Source: CAJXQU01 sp965223825 (lineage in GTDB: Bacteria; Pseudomonadota; Gammaproteobacteria; CAJXQU01). From it: a stretch of 64,000 nt of DNA. Below the pieces are notes generated by a model, which saw nothing but the letters and a program-made list of their open reading frames with translations, searched no databases and was not told the DNA's origin. The stretch is taken from the NCBI GenBank assembly GCA_965223825.1, contig OZ245018.1, positions 496,001 through 560,000 of the forward strand, written 5' to 3'. Numbering within the stretch: the first letter of the stretch is position 1; the number at the start of each line of letters is the position of its first letter. Made by a program: the position numbers and the translations under genes. Of the stretch, positions 26,168-35,001 are shown in pieces.

Positions 26168-26956
26168 ATGAGTGAAAAATATGATTCAAAGGAAAAAATA
26201 ATGTTGGATAGTGAAATACGGTTCGTCTCCTATGCTCAAAATGCTGAAGATGTTGTGCTAATGCGGACACTATCAACTTTTAAGTCTGGGTTTTATGTCG
26301 ATGTGGGGGCATGGGATCCCATAAAGTATAGTGTTACAAAAGCTTTTTACGACATAGGGTGGTCCGGAATAAACATTGAACCACAACCTGATCTATTTAA
26401 TACTTTTCTAAAACTACGATCGAGAGACATAAATTTACGATGCGCCGTATCAAATCAACCAGGTATCATTTCATTATGGGTGCCACATTATTCTGCACTT
26501 GCTACTTGTGAAATTGAACTACTTGATACCAGCATTCCAAACTACGATAAAGCCGTTGAATATAAAGTACAAGCAGAAACTCTGGATAGTTTGCTAGACC
26601 AGCATGCAAAAAACCGTGAAATTCATTTTCTGAAAATAGACGTTGAGGGGCACGAAAAAAGTATCTTATCTAACACTAGCTTCACTAATCATAGACCTGT
26701 AGTATTAGTGATAGAGGCTACATCCCCTCACACGAATAAACCGACTTGGTATGATTGGGAGCCAAAATTGAAAAGTAAGGGTTATCTATTTGCATTATTC
26801 GATGGACTCAATCGTTTTTATGTTCGTAAAGAGTCACGCGAAATTTTACCTAAGTTAGCTATACCTGCTAATTGCCTTGATGGTTTTGTAACTCAACGAG
26901 AGAAAACATTATCCGACGAAATAAGTCGGATCCGTGCAAAACTATCCAAGAAATAA
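26168..26956 (+). CDS. FkbM family SAM-dependent methyltransferase
   Basis: 262 aa. The motif I SAM-binding stretch GFYVDVGAWDPIKYSVTKAF and the later FLKIDVEGHEKSIL are hallmarks of the FkbM family (Methyltransf_21), which methylates hydroxyl groups of sugars or natural products. A strong ribosome-binding site (AGGGAGG) precedes ATG 26168. No signal peptide, so it should be cytoplasmic. It is first of three plus-strand genes next to the RiPP-like locus; a role in modifying that product is only an inference from proximity. Glycan methylation is the main alternative. Confidence 0.88.
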   Translation: MSEKYDSKEKIMLDSEIRFVSYAQNAEDVVLMRTLSTFKSGFYVDVGAWDPIKYSVTKAFYDIGWSGINIEPQPDLFNTFLKLRSRDINLRCAVSNQPGIISLWVPHYSALATCEIELLDTSIPNYDKAVEYKVQAETLDSLLDQHAKNREIHFLKIDVEGHEKSILSNTSFTNHRPVVLVIEATSPHTNKPTWYDWEPKLKSKGYLFALFDGLNRFYVRKESREILPKLAIPANCLDGFVTQREKTLSDEISRIRAKLSKK

Positions 26957-27000
26957 TAAATAGAGAAGACAACAGCAAACTTACAAGAGGAATTTAGAAA

Positions 27001-27480
27001 ATGGTTTCAGGTTTCGCTCACATAGGACTTTCAACGCATAATATGGAGGCTACATTAGATTTTTACTGCAATATTTTGGATTGTAGATTAGTTGTTGATG
27101 AGCGAATTGAAATTTCTGATGGAGGAGAAATCAGACAGACATGTATCAATGTTGGCGAGGATCAATACTTGGTTTTTATGCAGGCAAAAGGTGTGAAAAC
27201 TATCTCGGAGAACTATGACACCAGTATCAATCACTCGCTAGGTGTGCCTCAAGGAATGTATCATTATGCTCTAAAAGTCGATTCACTAGAAAACCTAAAG
27301 ATCTTAGCAAGGCGTATTGAAGGGAATGGTATAGAAGTTTCTGAGGTTACAGATTTAGATTATATAAAGTCAATTTTCTTCGAAGATCCAAATGGATTAC
27401 AACTCGAAGCATCTGTAAAAATAAGGGAGTTTAGCGAGTCAGATGTTGGTCGTGTAACAACAGCAAAAATTGCCACTTAA
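27001..27480 (+). CDS. VOC/glyoxalase-fold protein
   Basis: 159 aa with two beta-alpha-beta-beta-beta halves of the vicinal oxygen chelate fold: FAHIGLSTHNMEATLDFYCN with the first metal histidine, and the C-terminal IFFEDPNGLQLEAS with the metal-binding glutamate. MYHYALKVDSLENL contains the third ligand position. The family includes glyoxalase I, dioxygenases and resistance proteins; nothing in the sequence fixes the substrate. An AGAGGAA ribosome-binding site precedes ATG 27001. It lies 44 bp after the FkbM gene, so both are probably co-transcribed. Confidence 0.88.
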   Translation: MVSGFAHIGLSTHNMEATLDFYCNILDCRLVVDERIEISDGGEIRQTCINVGEDQYLVFMQAKGVKTISENYDTSINHSLGVPQGMYHYALKVDSLENLKILARRIEGNGIEVSEVTDLDYIKSIFFEDPNGLQLEASVKIREFSESDVGRVTTAKIAT

Positions 27481-27557
27481 GGTACCTCTCTAGGTAAAGT
27501 AACTTTACACTTTAAAGTTTCGGATATCATTCTGCGCATGAGCTTTATTTTTCAAAT

Positions 27558-28703
27558 ATGTTACTAAAATATCCACCAATTAAGCCCCAGAAGCAACGGT
27601 TTCTTATCATTGTTATAACATTATTTTTTACCGCCTTATCACTACCTGAAGTTAAAGCTGATGAGAATATACCCAAGCAGAAAGTTTTACCCATGGTGAC
27701 TTCATCTATTGATAATGAACAAAATAGAGAGGTTTCATCACAGCAAATGACTACAAATGTAGTTGAGTTCATTGCCCTTATCAGCGACGTTGTCGTATTG
27801 TTGAGTGCTATATGGGGGGCGTTCTATATTTATAAAAGAACAATAATAGCTGATACCCAAATAAGGGATGCGAAAGATGCTGTAATAACCGAACGTATCA
27901 GTCAAGCAACCGAAAAACTTAGTACATTCCATCGTGTTCCTCGATACGAAAAAGTAAATGATAAATGGGAAACCTGGGAAAAAGAGAGAAAAGATATTGG
28001 TGCCAGACACGCTGGTTTAATTTCTCTCCAAAGAATTGCTATTGAAAGCAAAAAAGATCGATTATCTATTATGGATATAATATGTGAATATATTTCTAGA
28101 CGATCAAGGGAAAGTGAGCAGCTCGTTTGTAAGTCCTCAGAGGAAATAGAGAGCAAGATTAATTTTTATGATCCATATTCAGATATTGATACTGCTTTAT
28201 ATGTCCTGAGTAAATTATTCGATCATTGTAAACCTGATGAAATATTCGCAAGAAACAAGGGTTTCAACCTTAGAAATGCGAATCTTATTAAAAGCGATTT
28301 TAGGAACTGTAATTTCATATGTGTTGACTTCACGAATTCTGATCTGCGATTTTCTAATCTAAAAAACTCAAAATTTATTCATTGTTCTTTCGATAATGCT
28401 AAGCTGCAGAACACCGTTATGGGAAACAAGCCGGAAAACCAAACAGTAATGACAGGTTGTGTATTCAGGGAAGCAGATTTAAGTGATGTAAAAGATATTT
28501 CTAAAAAAGCATTTGAATATACTTTTGGGATCATTTCATGCAAAGGTGCATGCAAACTACCAAAAGATATTAAATTAAACCTTCAAGATTGGTTTAATGA
28601 AGAGACCTCGAAAATTGACATTGATACCGCATATGAAAATTGGCAAAAAGAAAATCAAGAATTTCTTCCTATGGAAATATTTTTCAAATATAGGTACATA
28701 TAA
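27558..28703 (+). CDS. Membrane protein with C-terminal pentapeptide repeats
   Basis: 381 aa. A hydrophobic N-terminal segment (RFLIIVITLFFTALSLPEVKA) looks like a signal peptide. A second membrane helix (FIALISDVVVLLSAIWGAFYIY) follows at about 70-92, then a soluble helical region and pentapeptide repeats of the A(D/N)Lxx type at about 235-285 (NLRNANLIKSDFRNCNF, CVDFTNSDLRFSNLKNSKF). Pentapeptide-repeat proteins form a rod-like beta-helix; some protect gyrase from peptide toxins, but many are of unknown role and this one is membrane-bound. Its stop is next to the convergent 28704-29930 gene. Immunity to a peptide product is possible but unproven. Confidence 0.8.
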   Translation: MLLKYPPIKPQKQRFLIIVITLFFTALSLPEVKADENIPKQKVLPMVTSSIDNEQNREVSSQQMTTNVVEFIALISDVVVLLSAIWGAFYIYKRTIIADTQIRDAKDAVITERISQATEKLSTFHRVPRYEKVNDKWETWEKERKDIGARHAGLISLQRIAIESKKDRLSIMDIICEYISRRSRESEQLVCKSSEEIESKINFYDPYSDIDTALYVLSKLFDHCKPDEIFARNKGFNLRNANLIKSDFRNCNFICVDFTNSDLRFSNLKNSKFIHCSFDNAKLQNTVMGNKPENQTVMTGCVFREADLSDVKDISKKAFEYTFGIISCKGACKLPKDIKLNLQDWFNEETSKIDIDTAYENWQKENQEFLPMEIFFKYRYI

Positions 28704-29930
28704 TCATCTTAGTTTTTTTAACATTGTTACAATTGCGAGAAAGCATCTATTAAGTTCCCTAGCATACAAAAACACTCTAGCTACATTTGGAAAGAGTTCT
28801 CTCAATTTACCTTCAGACCATACAGATTCATTAACTGATCTCAATTGCTTTGTAAATTTTTCAGTATTACCGTTTGCTGCAAAAGTAACCGTATCATCAA
28901 AGCCAAAATCTAAGCCACGATTCTTGACACCCATTAATTCAAGGTCTTTGCTTTTTGGTAAAATAATTTTTTTGCGAAGGTCTTTCCATGTCGATAAAGA
29001 GTTTTTTGTGATTTGTGATAATGAAGTTGTATTCAAACTAGTAAGATAATCAAATGCACCGTCTCTAATAGTGCCTGGAGTCGGATACAAATTTTCTTCC
29101 CAGTTTTCAGTCTGTAAGTTACAAATAATTTCACCTGTGGAGTCAACTTTATAGTTCCGTACACTGGGTAAATTTGGCTCAAAAAAACTTTCAATAAATG
29201 GCCAATAAAGCCGTGAAGAAGTTCGAACATTCCATGGAGAATATCTGTCTTCATTACAGACTAGTCCAAGGACGTTGCTAGGGGAGGGCAATTTGGCTTT
29301 GTAATTTGCATGGAATAACAAGATTGAATTTATCTTAATATCAGGGAATGCTACTTGGATAAAGTGGCCTATAGATCCAAATACACCAGTATCAACGATA
29401 TGAATAATTTTTTTGTTATTTGCTATTGAAAGGAAATGCTCGCGAAATAAATTAGCTTGAACCGTTAAAGTGTGCCTAAAAATAGCCCCTTCTTCAGTAT
29501 TATCGAAGAGATAGAGTAGGCGATCTAAGTTATATGGTTCAGACCATAGGCCCGTATCTACAATATTTTCTCCAGTTAAAGCTTTGGCCACTTCAGCACA
29601 ACTACGGTCTCTAAACTCTAAAGATAGGTAAGGTTCGATATGCCCAGGAGCTACATTTAAAGCCAACCGAGATGCTGCGAGCCGGGAAACCATAAAGTCA
29701 TGGCTAGTGCAGGATAACTTCTGCTCAGTACTTGCAAGATAAATATCTAAAGCGCGCTTAATCACTAGCCCACCACGTGCACAATAAAGAACTGAATGTT
29801 CTTCAACATTAGTTAAAATCTTCAAATGTTCATGCAAAAGAAAACAGCACTCTGCGAGTATTGGCCCCATTACTTCAAACCCAAATTCGTAGGAAGAGGT
29901 TAGTTTGTCAGTGCTTATCGGATCATGCAT
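28704..29930 (-). CDS. Uncharacterised 408-aa protein, weakly COG5610/HAD-associated-like
   Basis: I do not recognise this protein with certainty. No membrane segment or signal peptide is seen. VLYCARGGLVIKRALDIYLA followed by FMVSRLAASRLAL, and IIHIVDTGVFGSIGHFIQ in the middle, resemble the 'RDG...SRRA...DxGxxGS' pattern in large HAD-linked proteins of surface polysaccharide loci (COG5610 type), but the HAD catalytic DxD block is absent. It is transcribed divergently from the phosphatase-arginase pair (about 83 bp between starts) and convergently to the pentapeptide gene. A role together with the adjacent RiPP-like genes is possible from context only. Confidence 0.6.
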   Translation of the reverse strand: MHDPISTDKLTSSYEFGFEVMGPILAECCFLLHEHLKILTNVEEHSVLYCARGGLVIKRALDIYLASTEQKLSCTSHDFMVSRLAASRLALNVAPGHIEPYLSLEFRDRSCAEVAKALTGENIVDTGLWSEPYNLDRLLYLFDNTEEGAIFRHTLTVQANLFREHFLSIANNKKIIHIVDTGVFGSIGHFIQVAFPDIKINSILLFHANYKAKLPSPSNVLGLVCNEDRYSPWNVRTSSRLYWPFIESFFEPNLPSVRNYKVDSTGEIICNLQTENWEENLYPTPGTIRDGAFDYLTSLNTTSLSQITKNSLSTWKDLRKKIILPKSKDLELMGVKNRGLDFGFDDTVTFAANGNTEKFTKQLRSVNESVWSEGKLRELFPNVARVFLYARELNRCFLAIVTMLKKLR

Positions 29931-30013
29931 ACTGTCCTCGTATAAATTTTCCGTACAGATATGGAATTGTTCAAATCTGTGAGGTTTTTATTTTGCTTAA
30001 TTAAAAATAAAAG

Positions 30014-30565
30014 ATGTTTGAATACGATAATCACAAATTTTCACTTTCAATTACTGGTCTTGAAGAGATCGAGATGGGAATGCCCAACACTGTTACTCAT
30101 ATTTTATCACTTGTTGATCCCGGTACGAAGCTACCAAGCTCTATTGAAGATATTGCTTGTCAATTTCGTTTAGTATTGTATCTACACGATGCTCTTAGTT
30201 CTGATAATACCCGCTACCCACCTACGGTAATTGATGTTAAAACGATTTGTCAGTTTGCTGACAATATTGACTTTTCGTCTCAGGTACATTTACTTGTCCA
30301 TTGCCATATGGGACGCTCACGCTCTTCAGCAGCAGCGGCAATTTTACTCCTGTATCTTGGTATTGAGTCACCGTTTTCTGTATTTAAAAGCTTGCAACAA
30401 CTTAGGAATCCTATTTGGCCTAATTGGACATTTCTTGAGCATGCTGATTTAGTTTTGGGCTATGATGGTACGTTACTAAAAGCTTGTGAAGAATTGTACT
30501 CAAACGTACGTGAGCAGTTTCCAAAATGGGTTGAAGATCCTATCCCAGAGAACATTTCAATTTAG
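30014..30565 (+). CDS. Tyrosine/dual-specificity phosphatase-like protein
   Basis: 183 aa. The cysteine phosphatase P-loop HCHMGRSRSS (C97-X5-R103) is intact, in the context VHLLVHCHMGRSRSSAAAAI typical of the predicted protein tyrosine phosphatase group COG5350. An upstream aspartate in LVLYLHDALSSD (D59) could be the general acid. No signal peptide. Only 8 bp separate it from the arginase-fold gene, so they form an operon, divergent from the 408-aa gene. A role in removing a phosphate during peptide maturation or self-protection would be new; regulatory dephosphorylation is the plain alternative. Confidence 0.83.
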   Translation: MFEYDNHKFSLSITGLEEIEMGMPNTVTHILSLVDPGTKLPSSIEDIACQFRLVLYLHDALSSDNTRYPPTVIDVKTICQFADNIDFSSQVHLLVHCHMGRSRSSAAAAILLLYLGIESPFSVFKSLQQLRNPIWPNWTFLEHADLVLGYDGTLLKACEELYSNVREQFPKWVEDPIPENISI

Positions 30566-30573
30566 CTTATAAA

Positions 30574-31605
30574 ATGGATTATATTCATAGAAAAACTAAG
30601 AAAAAATTGCCTGTGAGTAGATATTCACTAGAGGTTTCTCAAAAAATAACAGCACTTTACAGTAAGGCTGAAGTACATAACCAATTACATGAATTTACAC
30701 GAAGTACTAAAATTGAAATGGATCATGAGTGCAAACGTATTTCACTCTGTGGGCCAGATTTAACGCACCACAAAGCCGATCCGTGGCTATTAGATTACCT
30801 AAACACCTTACCTTTTGATATCAATAAGGATAATTATGCACAGTGCCATGTTCCATTACAAAACTATGATTTTTGTTTGGAAGATAACTGGACAGGTTAT
30901 TTTGTTGCAAAATACTTGTCTAAACAAACTAAAGAACAACCGCTTGTATTCATACATTTAGATGATCATACAGACATGATGTCGACGTTACTATTGAAAG
31001 TTGAGGATAGCCTTTTGGATTCGGGTAGCAATACCCAGTTTGATCCTAGAGAAGCTAAAGATTGGATAAATGTGATCAATAGTGGTGCTGTCAGCATAGG
31101 TAGTTTTGTAACAGCTCTATATTATTTACCCTCTCCTTTGCATGTTTTACACTTGAATCACGTAAACAAGAATAATCCTAAACCATTTTACGTGAAACCA
31201 AACACAATAACGCATCCTTTCCTTTCACAAGCAGACTTCGCTACAATTAAGAAAGAGATTCAACCATCTGTTGACCAGCTAGGAAGCTATACTGGTGATT
31301 CATTTGCATCGCGCCTATTAAGTAATATCCCTTTAGGCAGAGTAATCGTACATATCGATCTTGATTATTTTATCAATGACTTCAATGGAAATGTTGGAAC
31401 AACACCCGAAAAATCAGAGGAGTTGTTTCGTGAGCGGGCTTTAGCTTTGATGACAAAATTCTTTGACACTATAAACTGTAATGGCATTTCTGTCGAACGT
31501 TGGATAATCGCAGCATCACCAGGCTTTTGTTCAGCTCGCCATTGGCGATGGCTGCTTGACCAACTGTCTCAAAAGATTGGTTATAATTTTATTGAGCAGA
31601 TCTAG
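30574..31605 (+). CDS. UPF0489 arginase-fold protein, candidate peptide arginase
   Basis: 343 aa. The manganese-binding set of ureohydrolases is visible: FIHLDDHTDMM gives D130-x-H132-T-D134 (arginase DxHTD) and VIVHIDLDYFINDF gives D262-x-D264. This is the UPF0489 (PF12640) pattern; members of this family act as peptide arginases in RiPP pathways, converting arginine side chains of a precursor to ornithine (OspR of landornamide). It is in operon with the phosphatase-like gene and ends 7 bp from the convergent radical SAM gene. Substrate assignment to the 48-aa peptide at 32916-33062 is inferred from neighbourhood; its only C-terminal arginine is R47. Confidence 0.82.
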   Translation: MDYIHRKTKKKLPVSRYSLEVSQKITALYSKAEVHNQLHEFTRSTKIEMDHECKRISLCGPDLTHHKADPWLLDYLNTLPFDINKDNYAQCHVPLQNYDFCLEDNWTGYFVAKYLSKQTKEQPLVFIHLDDHTDMMSTLLLKVEDSLLDSGSNTQFDPREAKDWINVINSGAVSIGSFVTALYYLPSPLHVLHLNHVNKNNPKPFYVKPNTITHPFLSQADFATIKKEIQPSVDQLGSYTGDSFASRLLSNIPLGRVIVHIDLDYFINDFNGNVGTTPEKSEELFRERALALMTKFFDTINCNGISVERWIIAASPGFCSARHWRWLLDQLSQKIGYNFIEQI

Positions 31606-31612
31606 GATTCTA

Positions 31613-32827
31613 TTACACAGAAATACTATCTTTTTCTTTCCTAGAGTCAATTGCATCAAGCACTGCATCAGTCAATGTCTTAACATGGATGATGCATTCT
31701 GATGTTTCATTGTTTAGAGGTTTGCTATTATTTTTCGCCATCTGAATCAGTTCAAAACCTCCTGGGCAAACGGAATAGTACTCGCATGAGGAAGCACACT
31801 TATCATGACTTTTGTTAAAGTCGTTAATTATTTCTGCTAATTTCGAAGAATGTAGCATATCAGCTAGAGTCTGTTCTTGGATGTTCCCTAATCTTAAGCC
31901 GAGACCATCTCCATAGCGATGAGCTTCTGTCTCTATATCAAGACCAGCATAAAATGAAGTAATATTGCCTTGTGCATCCATATTGAGAGAACGTAAAGGC
32001 GCACTACTATCTTTTAAATATTGTGGTGCTTCAGGAACTCCATGGGAGGCAAGTCTTTGTAATGTTTGAGAAAAATTTCTGATAGGAAAGCGTTCAGCTG
32101 CAACCCCACTATCAACCCAAAAGTCAAACAAATTTCGATAGAATGAGTAATAAAGATCACGATCTTTTATACCATAATCAAGATCGTTAGTTGAGCCTAT
32201 AGGACTAGCTAAGATATTAAAGTGAAAATCGGTTATTCCCTCACTGAGCTTGAAAAAATAATCGAAAAAGTCTTTTGGATTACCGAGTGTTTTTTTAGTA
32301 ACAACAGCGATTAAATTATATCGGATTCCGCGAGATTCAAGGGCCTCCATTCCGCGCAGGGTACGCTCATATGTACCACGACCTTTCCAATCAACACGAA
32401 ACGAGTCATGTAATTCACTAGGCCCGTCACAACTTACTCCTAGGTTTACAACCTCTGAATATTGTTCGAAAAAATCACACCAAGCATCATTGATTAAAGT
32501 GGCGTTAGTTTGAAAATCAAAACTAACAGATAGCTCAGGTATATTTTCTTGACAAAAATTCAAAATTCCTTCAATAGCATCAGTATAGTACTGGGGAGGT
32601 AGAGTTAGAGGTTCTCCTGAATGCCAAACAATAACCAATTCAGATGTGAGTAAATTTTCTAGAATCAATTGGCCAATTAGTTGATAAACCGATCCTAGTG
32701 GCATTTTCGTTTTGGTTAGTCTGCTTTTTTCACTTAAATCACAATAAGTGCAGTTTAGATTACAAAACGATGTGCCCTGCAACACTAATTGCTCAACAGG
32801 CCTAAGCTCTGGATGTGAAGTCGCCAT
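31613..32827 (-). CDS. Radical SAM/SPASM peptide maturase (XyeB/GrrM-like)
   Basis: 404 aa. The N-terminal cluster motif is CNLNCTYC (C22, C26, C29; CxxxCxxC), followed by VIVWHSGEP. The C-terminal SPASM-like part has CASSCEYYSVCPGGFELI (C344, C348, C354) and C378, which can bind auxiliary clusters. This C-x3-C-x5-CxGG arrangement and the domain order resemble the maturases of small RiPPs that form aromatic C-C cyclophane links (XyeB, GrrM and relatives). It follows the precursor gene on the same strand after 88 bp containing a hairpin. The leader of the start is weak (ATATGGCG), suggesting low translation relative to precursor. Confidence 0.9.
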   Translation of the reverse strand: MATSHPELRPVEQLVLQGTSFCNLNCTYCDLSEKSRLTKTKMPLGSVYQLIGQLILENLLTSELVIVWHSGEPLTLPPQYYTDAIEGILNFCQENIPELSVSFDFQTNATLINDAWCDFFEQYSEVVNLGVSCDGPSELHDSFRVDWKGRGTYERTLRGMEALESRGIRYNLIAVVTKKTLGNPKDFFDYFFKLSEGITDFHFNILASPIGSTNDLDYGIKDRDLYYSFYRNLFDFWVDSGVAAERFPIRNFSQTLQRLASHGVPEAPQYLKDSSAPLRSLNMDAQGNITSFYAGLDIETEAHRYGDGLGLRLGNIQEQTLADMLHSSKLAEIINDFNKSHDKCASSCEYYSVCPGGFELIQMAKNNSKPLNNETSECIIHVKTLTDAVLDAIDSRKEKDSISV

Positions 32828-32866
32828 ATAAAAAGATTACCAATAGTGAAGTATTTTTTAGAAGCC

Positions 32867-32904
32867 AAGTCACGCGACAAAATGGCGGTATTATCGCGTA
32901 ACTT
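32867..32904 (-). terminator. Intergenic hairpin between precursor and radical SAM genes (possible attenuator)
   Basis: On the minus strand AAGTTACGCGA pairs with TCGCGTGACTT (11 bp with one G-U), loop of 16 nt. No strong T-run follows, so it may be a leaky terminator, processing site or mRNA stabiliser that keeps precursor expression above that of the maturase, as often seen in RiPP operons. Confidence 0.65.
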
Positions 32905-32915
32905 GTGAAAAACCT

Positions 32916-33062
32916 TCAAACGCGCATTGCAGAACCCCAACTTTTCTGCACGTTATTTTTACTATCGATTTTGCCATAAAGTTCCGTTATGTGAGTTAAG
33001 TCACTACGTAATGAAGAAGACACTCTATTTAGACGAGATTCAAGGCTATTAATATCTTTCAT
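32916..33062 (-). CDS. Candidate RiPP precursor peptide (48 aa)
   Basis: A short ORF with ATG 33062 and an AAGGGG ribosome-binding site 7-8 bases upstream, ending TGA at 32916. The peptide starts MKDINSLESRLNRVSSSLRS, is helical and charged (leader-like), and ends ITELYGKIDSKNNV followed by QKSWGSAMRV. The C-terminal part has two aromatic-Gly-X triplets, YGK and WGS, the kind of Omega-X-X motif that cyclophane-forming radical SAM enzymes use, and one arginine (R47) that the UPF0489 arginase could convert to ornithine. No cysteine, no signal peptide, no Gly-Gly cut site. It lies directly upstream of the radical SAM gene on the same strand. I know of no exact match. Confidence 0.72.
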   Translation of the reverse strand: MKDINSLESRLNRVSSSLRSDLTHITELYGKIDSKNNVQKSWGSAMRV

Positions 33063-33171
33063 TTCAGTACCCCTTAATAAATTAAATCGTTAAACGAGGT
33101 AAAAATGTAACATAAAATAAAGTAATATAAAATTGCTAAACGACATTTGGCGATAACTTTATTCACACAAA

Positions 33172-33192
33172 AAATTGGTGTGATGAGTAGAT
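33172..33192. promoter_or_regulatory. Inverted repeat upstream of the precursor gene
   Basis: TCACAC, 9-nt spacer, GTGTGA, about 110 bp upstream of the precursor start. It is placed in the region shared (before IS insertion) by the divergent precursor and GMC oxidoreductase genes. It could be a regulator-binding site; no T-run supports a terminator. Confidence 0.45.
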
Positions 33193-33197
33193 GCAAA

Positions 33198-33204
33198 CTC
33201 TACC
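33198..33204. repeat. Target duplication CTCTACC, left of IS21-family element A
   Basis: CTCTACC precedes the left end TGCGTATTATC at 33205; the same seven bases follow the right end at 35834-35840. Direct 4-8 bp duplications are normal for IS21-family insertion. Confidence 0.9.
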
Positions 33205-33420
33205 TGCGTATTATCATCCATCCTGATCACCTAATAACATTGATGCTGATCGCCGAATAACATCCATCGTGATCACTCAATAACATTGATGCTGATCACT
33301 TTTGAGTCGTTATGTTATTCAGTATTGAACGGAGATTAACGGTTCAATACTGACATTTTTTGTCAGCCCTGCCGGTATTTATAACCGTTATCCTTTTGTG
33401 TTTATTTGAAGAGGATAACC

Positions 33421-34988
33421 ATGCCAACGGCGACACTGACGATGCGTAAACTAAAAGAGATACTTCGATTAAAGTACGGGTGTGGACTCGGCCACCGGCA
33501 AATAGCCAGAAGCCTGTCCATATCAGCGGGCACGGTTTCAACTTATGCTAACCGAGCCGCCCAACTCGGGATCACCGACTGGCCGTTATCCGAACACTGG
33601 GATGATGACGCGTTACGACAGGCCTTCTTTAAAACAAAGCTCACGCCCAAACGCTACGCACTACCTGACTGGTCTGTTCTCCATCAAGAACTGAAAAGCA
33701 AAACCATGACGTTGCAGTTATTGTGGGATGAATACGCAGAGCGCCATCCCGAAGGCCATTACAGCTATGTCCATTTTTGTCGTCAATACAAAGCCTGGCT
33801 CAAAGGCCAGAAGCCGTCCATGCGGCAAACCCACAAAGCCGGTGAGAAACTGTTTGTGGATTACTGTGGCCCGGTGATGCCCATCATTGACCCCTGCACC
33901 GGCGAATGCCGCACTGCACAGGTGTTTGTCGCGGTCATGGGATGCTCCAACTACACCTATGCCGAAGCCACCTTCTCCCAAGGATTAGAAGACTGGGTGA
34001 TGAGCCACGCCCGTTGTTTTGAGTACCTCGGTGGTGTGCCGGAGCTGGTCATTCCTGACAATCTCAAAAGTGGTGTCACCAAAGCCTGTCGTTATGAGCC
34101 CGATTTGAATCCCACTTATCAGCAACTGGCGGCTTATTACGATACCGTGGTGGTACCGGCTCGACCTTACAAACCGAAGGAGCGCGTAGCCTGCCCTTGG
34201 GGTACAAGGCCAAAGCTGAAGTGGGCGTACAAATTGTCGAACGCTGGATCATGGCGCGGCTGCGCCATGAGTCTTTCTTTAGCCTGCAGCAACTCAATCT
34301 CAGGATTAAAGAACTGCTGCTGGACTTAAACCAGCGCCCGATGAAAAAGCATCCGGGCTCCCGCTTATCTCAATTTGAACAACTGGATAAACCGGTACTC
34401 AAACCTTTGCCTGTCATCGCTTACACCTACACACAAGTTAAAAAGGTCAAAGTGCATATCGATTATCACATTGAAGTCGAAAAACATTATTACTCGGTAC
34501 CGCATACCCTGATCAAGCAAAAGCTTGAAGCACACATCAGCGGACAACTGGTCACTCTTTATCACCAGGGAAAACAAGTGGCGGTACATCCACGTTCACA
34601 TCGTGTAGGCGGTCATACCACACAAGAAACTCATATGCCTGTTGCTCATCAAAAACAGCAGCAATGGTCACCGCAACGGTTTGAGCGCTGGGCGGCTGAT
34701 ATCGGTGAATCAACAGAGCAGTTAGTTATCCAGTTTTTACAGGCAAAGAAACATCCAGAACAAAGCTACCGTGTTTGTCTCGGTCTGTTATCGCTGGCCA
34801 AGACCTATTCACCTGAGCGGCTCGAAGCCGCTTGTGAACGGGCGTTGGCCGTTGGCATTGTTCGACTGGCCGGGATCCGTTCGATGCTGGAAAAAGGATT
34901 GGACAGTCAACCCTTACCCGCCAAACAACCCGATTTATTAGCCGAGATTGAACACACGAATATCCGTGGCCATCATTATTATCATTAA
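33421..34988 (+). pseudogene. istA: istA transposase of IS21 element A, disrupted by a 23-bp insertion
   Basis: Two overlapping frames together make one IstA. The first part (from ATG 33421, GAGGA upstream) has the N-terminal HTH (HRQIARSLSISAGTVSTYAN) and the catalytic core (KLFVDYCGPVMPIIDP, LVIPDNLKSGVTKA). The second part begins with KAKAEVGVQIVERWIMARLR and runs to 34988. Between PYKPK and the expected DKAKAEVG, about 23 extra bases (near 34181-34203, GCGCGTAGCC...GGGGTA) shift the frame. Related IS21 copies read straight through (PYKPKDKAKAE). The transposase is therefore probably dead unless rescued by frameshifting. Confidence 0.87.
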
Positions 34989-35001
34989 CAGAGGATAAAC
35001 G

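Noticed and set aside
33205..33300. Repeats AATAACATxxATxxTGATC looked like a short CRISPR array
   Set aside because: Units are spaced irregularly, imperfect, and match the opposite end of the IS; they are the multiple terminal repeats of an IS21-family element.
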